Shown here: piece by piece, positions 59,804 through 64,000 of the stretch
How positions within the stretch are numbered: the first letter of the stretch is position 1
Layout: each line of letters starts with the position of its first letter
Source of the DNA: Ashinkailepas kermadecensis
Lineage: Eukaryota; Arthropoda; Thecostraca; Neolepadidae
Length of the DNA stretch: 64,000 nt
NCBI GenBank assembly: GCA_034440615.1
Contig: JAOTOM010004054.1
Coordinates: forward strand, 151,514 to 215,513
Direction of reading: 5' to 3'
Notes under the pieces: generated by a model
The model's database searches: none
Seen by the model: only the letters and a program-made list of their open reading frames with translations
Told to the model about the DNA's origin: nothing
Position numbers and translations under genes: made by a program

Positions 59804-60113
59804 ACGCCTCCACAAGAACTTGGTAAAGTTGAACATTGCGCCTGTGCATCTACCCATGTACCATATCGTCTCCACCCTCCCCGCAACCCTCCCCGATTTT
59901 AATCCGTTGTGACATGAATGACTATCTGGGCTTTATATGCCGCACCATTTGAAATGTATTGATGGTCTATCCATTATTTGTTCTATTCGATGGGCTTTTC
60001 CTGGTCATGGCAGTTGACACGCCTCAAAGTCAAAGCAATGAACTAGCCATGCTGCTCCCATTGACAAAATATGAGATGACCTGCAAAATTCTCGTTTTGA
60101 CGATAATTGGGAG
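59804..60113. other. unique sequence, no gene seen
   Basis: No feature recognised. Confidence 0.4.
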
Positions 60114-60643
60114 CAGGGGTGTCGATTTGTATCCTTTTGTGGGGGCCATGGCCCCACCAATGTTGATCTGGGCCCCCCAATGTTGATTTGGGCCCCCCAA
60201 TAACCTATGCTATTTTATGCTGTTAAGAAAGCTAAAGAGAAAAAGGAAAATCACCATGCTAAGTAGAAACATTGATATTAACCAGCACATTTGGTACTGA
60301 AAAGAAACAGATTTGGATTAGATAGTGGACTGACCCTCCACCTTTTGCTGAAAAATGTAAAATTATGTGTAAAAACAAATGAAATAGCTGGAATTCCCTC
60401 CACTGTGGAAGTACAGCTTACATCATAAAATATTGAGATTAGCGATGCTGATGCATTTTAAACCATATTGTCTGAAAGAAAATCTGCTAAGCAACTGAAC
60501 AACAATTGCATGGTCATACTGATCATTTCTGAGATCCGAAAATATAGTGGGCTAAATCCGATGTATTTTTTTTTTTGGGGGGGTGGGGGTCTAGTGCATT
60601 GGCACTTCGGCCCCCCCAATGTTTTTCAAAATCGACGCCCCTG
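60114..60643. mobile_element. hAT-type MITE, 530 bp
   Basis: The ends CAGGGGTGTCGATTT and (inverted) CAGGGGCGTCGATTT are terminal repeats. Inside them, GGGCCCCCCAA/GGCCCCCCCAA words recur. ATTGGGAG flanks perfectly at 60106-60113 and 60644-60651. The interior is AT-rich with no transposase. Confidence 0.93.
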
Positions 60644-61053
60644 ATTGGGAGATAAGTGGCAGTGGGTGAGTCCAACAAACTTTGGAGGTTTATCGGAACT
60701 GCAATGCACCATTGTGGATTTTTTCCATTAATAATTATTGTAATCATTCATATTCACGGTCGTTTTGACGCGGTCATGCGAAATGATGCTTGATTACTTA
60801 ACATTCAGATGATGAAAATCGGCAAGACCTGTATGCTTCTGGCGTAGGATACATCGAATTTGGCTCCGCACCTTCGTACAATCAATGAAGAAAGAATGTA
60901 TGTGTCAATGTACTCTTCATAAATTCCAGTATACGCAGCATAGCCGAGGCAGCTAGCATGTCCAAAAATATGAACCGAATCCCAGCAATAAGACAGTCAG
61001 GTAGCGATCCTTGCCGTACTTCCTTCATGCATAGATCGCAGTGTGTATGGACA
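60644..61053. other. unique sequence, no gene seen
   Basis: AT-rich flank of the hAT MITE. No feature recognised. Confidence 0.4.
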
Positions 61054-61200
61054 AGGACGGGGGTGGCCGAGTGGTTAATGTGTTGAGCTCTGGATGTCAA
61101 GGTCCCTGGTTCAACACTCGCACCACGCGGAGTATTTTCTAATGCTGCGGCCCGCCGGCGAAACGTGTGGGAGGGCCCGTGATTGTTGACTCACTACCAT
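61054..61200 (+). mobile_element. tRNA-derived SINE, second family, truncated tail
   Basis: Head GGGTGGCCGAGTGGTTAATG with GTGTTGAGCTCTG and box B-like GGTTCAACACTCGCACCACG matches the minus-strand copy at 52499-52680. The body then diverges (CGGCCCGCCGGCG), and no CCAATAAC-type tail is found. Confidence 0.72.
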
Positions 61201-61219
61201 GCATGCACACCATCGCCCA

Positions 61220-61765
61220 TGACAATATCCTCGCACCTTCCCTCCATTACGTCATGCACACAGCTTGTCACCTCACAGCATTATGACAATGTCCTCGCAC
61301 ATTCCCTCCATCACAGTTCACACATAGTCTGTCACCTCACAGCATTATGACAATGTCCTCGCACATTCCCTCCATCACAGTTCACACACAGTCTGTCACC
61401 TCACATCATTATGACAATGTCAGCGCACATTCCCTCCATCACAGTTCACACACAGTCTGTCACCTCACAGCATTATGACAATGTCCTCGCACCTTCCCTC
61501 CATCACAGTTCACACATAGTCTGTCGCCTCACAGCATTATGACAATGTCCTCGCACCTTCCCTCCATCACAGTTCACACACGGTCTGTCACCTCACAGCA
61601 TTATGACAATGTCCTCGCACATTCCCTCCATCACAGTTCACACATAGTCTGTCACCTCACAGCATTATGACAATGTCCTCGCACCTTCCCTCCATCACAG
61701 TTCACACATAGTCTGTCACCTCACAGCATTATGACAATGTCCTCGCACATTCCCTCCATCACGAT
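61220..61765. repeat. 64-bp minisatellite, about 8.5 copies
   Basis: The unit is CCTCACAGCATTATGACAAT, GTCCTCGCACATTCCCTCCA, TCACAGTTCACACATAGTCT, GTCA; 64-bp steps at 61335/61399. Few variants (ACATT/ACCTT, CATAG/CACAG). Confidence 0.95.
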
Positions 61766-63594
61766 TCATGAGTCAAGCACGTGCATGCATGTTGTCACGC
61801 CTTCTAGCACGCGAACTAAAAGGTACCGGTTTTGCAGTGGGCGCGGCTCTTTAATTCTCCCCCATCCATTTAAAGCCATGGCCGGTTGCATTGATCAGTG
61901 GCGCTTCCAAGGTAGAGCCGCCTCGAGCTTTCCACTGGAGTCAGGAAACGGGCTTTCTGATGATTAAGTGGCGTCTATTGATAGCTAAATAGTAATGACT
62001 GGTTCCCTCCGGCGAGGTCCTCGCCGGGGCCCAATGTTAAATTGAATCTGTGCCGGGGCCTAGCAGCCAGGTTTGGCAAGCTGACTGCCACTGACTACAG
62101 TGGCATGGTTTATCATGTGTGCTGGTGTACAACAATATACAGCCCGCCGTTGGTCTTTTAGTGATGTATTCTCTGTTGAGTTTTGTAGCTGGGCACTTGA
62201 CTACATTTGGTAGGTATTATATCTGCATGTGCCACGGGGCGCGGTGCGCTCGGGGTGACACTGAATATCGGCTGTCCCGCATGACCTCTTCGACCTCGAA
62301 CCTTGTCCCGGCGACCGCAGTCACCACCGTGTTCGAGTATCTCAGGCTGCGTTCAATAAAGGCATCCTTGACATTTTCGGAGATCGCTTTGCGTGACATG
62401 AGCTCGACATCCGCCAGTGTGGTGCACGTCCGTCGCAGTATCGGCTGTTCAGATATTGGCCGCTGACCTTCAGCTGTGGCTGGGTGGGCGACAGGCTCAA
62501 TTGCGGCGCCGCTTTCGTCTCGTGGTCGGTGATCGTGGCCGCCGCCTGCGGTTGCGTCGATTTGCTCTCGTCGTCTGCGGCGAGGTGTTGCCGATGCCTT
62601 GGAGACGTCGTCCTTGGACGTGTTGCAGCCGTTGTGGTTTCGGCGCGGACGGCCGGCCGGGTGTCGGAGATTGCCAGTTATCTGGGGGCCGGAAGCGGCG
62701 AGATGACGCCGCCGCAGTTTGCCGGCAAGACTTGCCACGAAGTGAGATGGCAGCGATGAGTGGCAAATCGATCCGCGGCGTCGTGGGCGTGGCTATTGCC
62801 AGTGTCTCGCCCAGCTGCCGAATTCAGCGATTATCGCCGAAATACAAGTGTTCTCCCACGAACGTGGAGCTTGTTGTCAGTGCTATACGGCCATTTCGCT
62901 GAAAGCCTCCGGGTTTGAGCCGTTCGCTGTGGCTGGAAATGGCTGCACCGCCGCTATGCAGACATGGGTGCATCCTGCATAGTGCACTGGATAGACATCT
63001 CGGATGCGCAAACCCAGTTGCTAATTCAGATGAGCGCAGGATGTTGCAGCACGTTTGACATGTGCAGAATACAGTACTGTCCAATGCATGCTTTCTGATG
63101 GTAAAGCATTTGGCACCCACCGGCCAACCGCTGTCTGGTCTTAGACAAAACCCCTACTCGCACAATTCCTGAAATTCCAGGCAAACAATAGCTCGCCTGT
63201 CCAAGGTTGCAGTGGGTATAGCTGCATGAAAAAGACGGCCAACATAGTATGTCAATTAATGCACGATCAGAACGACCTCTTTTGCTGTTGTCCTGTTCGT
63301 TCTTCTCCGCATCAATGGCAGCAGGTTCTTTTTCCACTAATACAATATGTTTAGCATTATTGACGCCAACAACTCCTTGGGCGCAGTATAACCTGAAGCA
63401 GATGATTTGTCCCAAAATCTCAACTTCCAGCGCATAACAACTTTCCTGGTATGAAGGTCGATTTCATAGCGCATTAATTCGCCCACTGTGACACGAAGCC
63501 AGGAGCTAAATAAACTTATTTTGCACCATAGAAGAACCATAGAGTTGTTGTATAGCATAGCAATGGGTCCCTAAGCATAGACGGGTGGGAACAT
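61766..63594. other. no confident gene; small hairpin and one minus-strand frame
   Basis: CCGGCGAGG-T-CCTCGCCGG forms a 9-bp hairpin at 62009-62027. On the minus strand, 62470-62217 encodes LADVELMSRKAISENVKDAF and RYSNTVVTAVAGTRFEVEEV after an acceptor-like AATATCTGAACAG. It looks more protein-like than its surroundings, but I could not place it in a family. Confidence 0.35.
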
Positions 63595-64000
63595 ACGGGT
63601 CGGGTCGAATAAGGTCTGGCTGGGTCCGGTAGGGTCGGGTCGAGTCGAGTCGAATCGAATCGAATCGAGTCGAGTCGAGTCGAGTCGGGTCGGGTCTTAT
63701 CGAGGCGAGGCGAGTCGAGTCGAGTCGGGTCCAGACGGATCGGATCAGGTCGAATCGGATCGGGTCGGATCGGATCGGGTCGAGTGGGGTCTGATCGGAT
63801 CGGATCGGGTAGGATCGGGTCTCGTCGGGTCGACTGGGGTCGGATCGGATCGGGTAGGATCGGGTCTCGTCGGGCCGACTGGGGTCGGATCGGATCGGGT
63901 CGGGTCGGGTCGGGTCGGGTCGGGTCGGGTCGGGTCGGGTCGGGTCGGGTCGGGTCGGGTCGGGTCGGGTCGGTTCGGGTCGAGTGGGGTCGGATCGGGT
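63595..64000. repeat. GGGTC pentanucleotide array (runs off the window)
   Basis: Degenerate GGGTC/GAGTC/GGATC/GAATC pentamers fill 63595-63890, then become near-pure GGGTC from 63896 to 63975. Two higher-order copies of about 53 bp (GGGTAGGATCGGGTCTCGTC) lie near 63808 and 63853. The true end lies beyond the window. Confidence 0.95.

Noticed and set aside
63595..64000. Telomere
   Set aside because: GGGTC is not the arthropod TTAGG or a known telomere repeat. The array is degenerate on its inner side and cut by the window edge, so a satellite is the simpler reading.

Overview
This is a window of metazoan nuclear genome, not prokaryotic or viral. The evidence is phase-matched coding exons with GT-AG splice sites, tRNA-derived SINEs with target-site duplications, hAT-type MITEs with 8-bp duplications, a CR1/Jockey-like LINE fragment, Penelope-type hammerhead motifs, and more than thirty minisatellite or microsatellite arrays. 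I estimate by eye that tandem arrays fill about a quarter of the window. Strongly GC3-rich coding sequence in a repeat-riddled background suggests an invertebrate, perhaps a crustacean, but nothing here fixes the taxon.

One gene dominates the plus strand. Its exons at 10631-10814, 17588-17726, 19639-20602 and 23334-30431 join with matching phases (2, 0, 1) into one frame of about 2,795 codons. The giant fourth exon (about 7.1 kb) encodes an acidic, serine-rich, probably disordered scaffold-like protein that I do not recognise. A separate exon at 20912-21327 has the same acceptor phase and its own stop. It would make a short isoform of roughly 520-530 residues by alternative 3'-terminal exon use. 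A further coding exon lies at about 57407-58164, either a later exon of the same gene or the start of another.

Layout: 1-10200 is intergenic or 5' intronic sequence with arrays (48, 31, 21, 41 and 24 bp units) and SINE pieces. 10200-30700 holds the gene; its introns carry 22, 60, 123 and 62-65 bp arrays, hammerhead copies and a SINE nested in a LINE remnant. 30700-57400 is nearly all minisatellites (92, 23, 16, 56, 115, 42, 14, 75, 21, 89, 34, 42, 12, 22 and 8 bp units) with three hAT MITEs and a TTAA-flanked inverted-repeat candidate. 57400-64000 has the last exon, TA and CT microsatellites, a fourth hAT MITE, a 64-bp array and a terminal GGGTC pentamer array that runs off the window.

The most unusual signals are: (1) tandem 123-bp repeats that each contain a hammerhead-ribozyme-like core with a loopless self-complementary stem III, plus a diverged inverted copy; (2) the phase-matched alternative terminal exon; (3) minisatellites touching both ends of the main gene that duplicate splice-site-like sequence; (4) four well-bounded hAT MITEs of different families; and (5) a 20-bp-arm hairpin at 47.85 kb.
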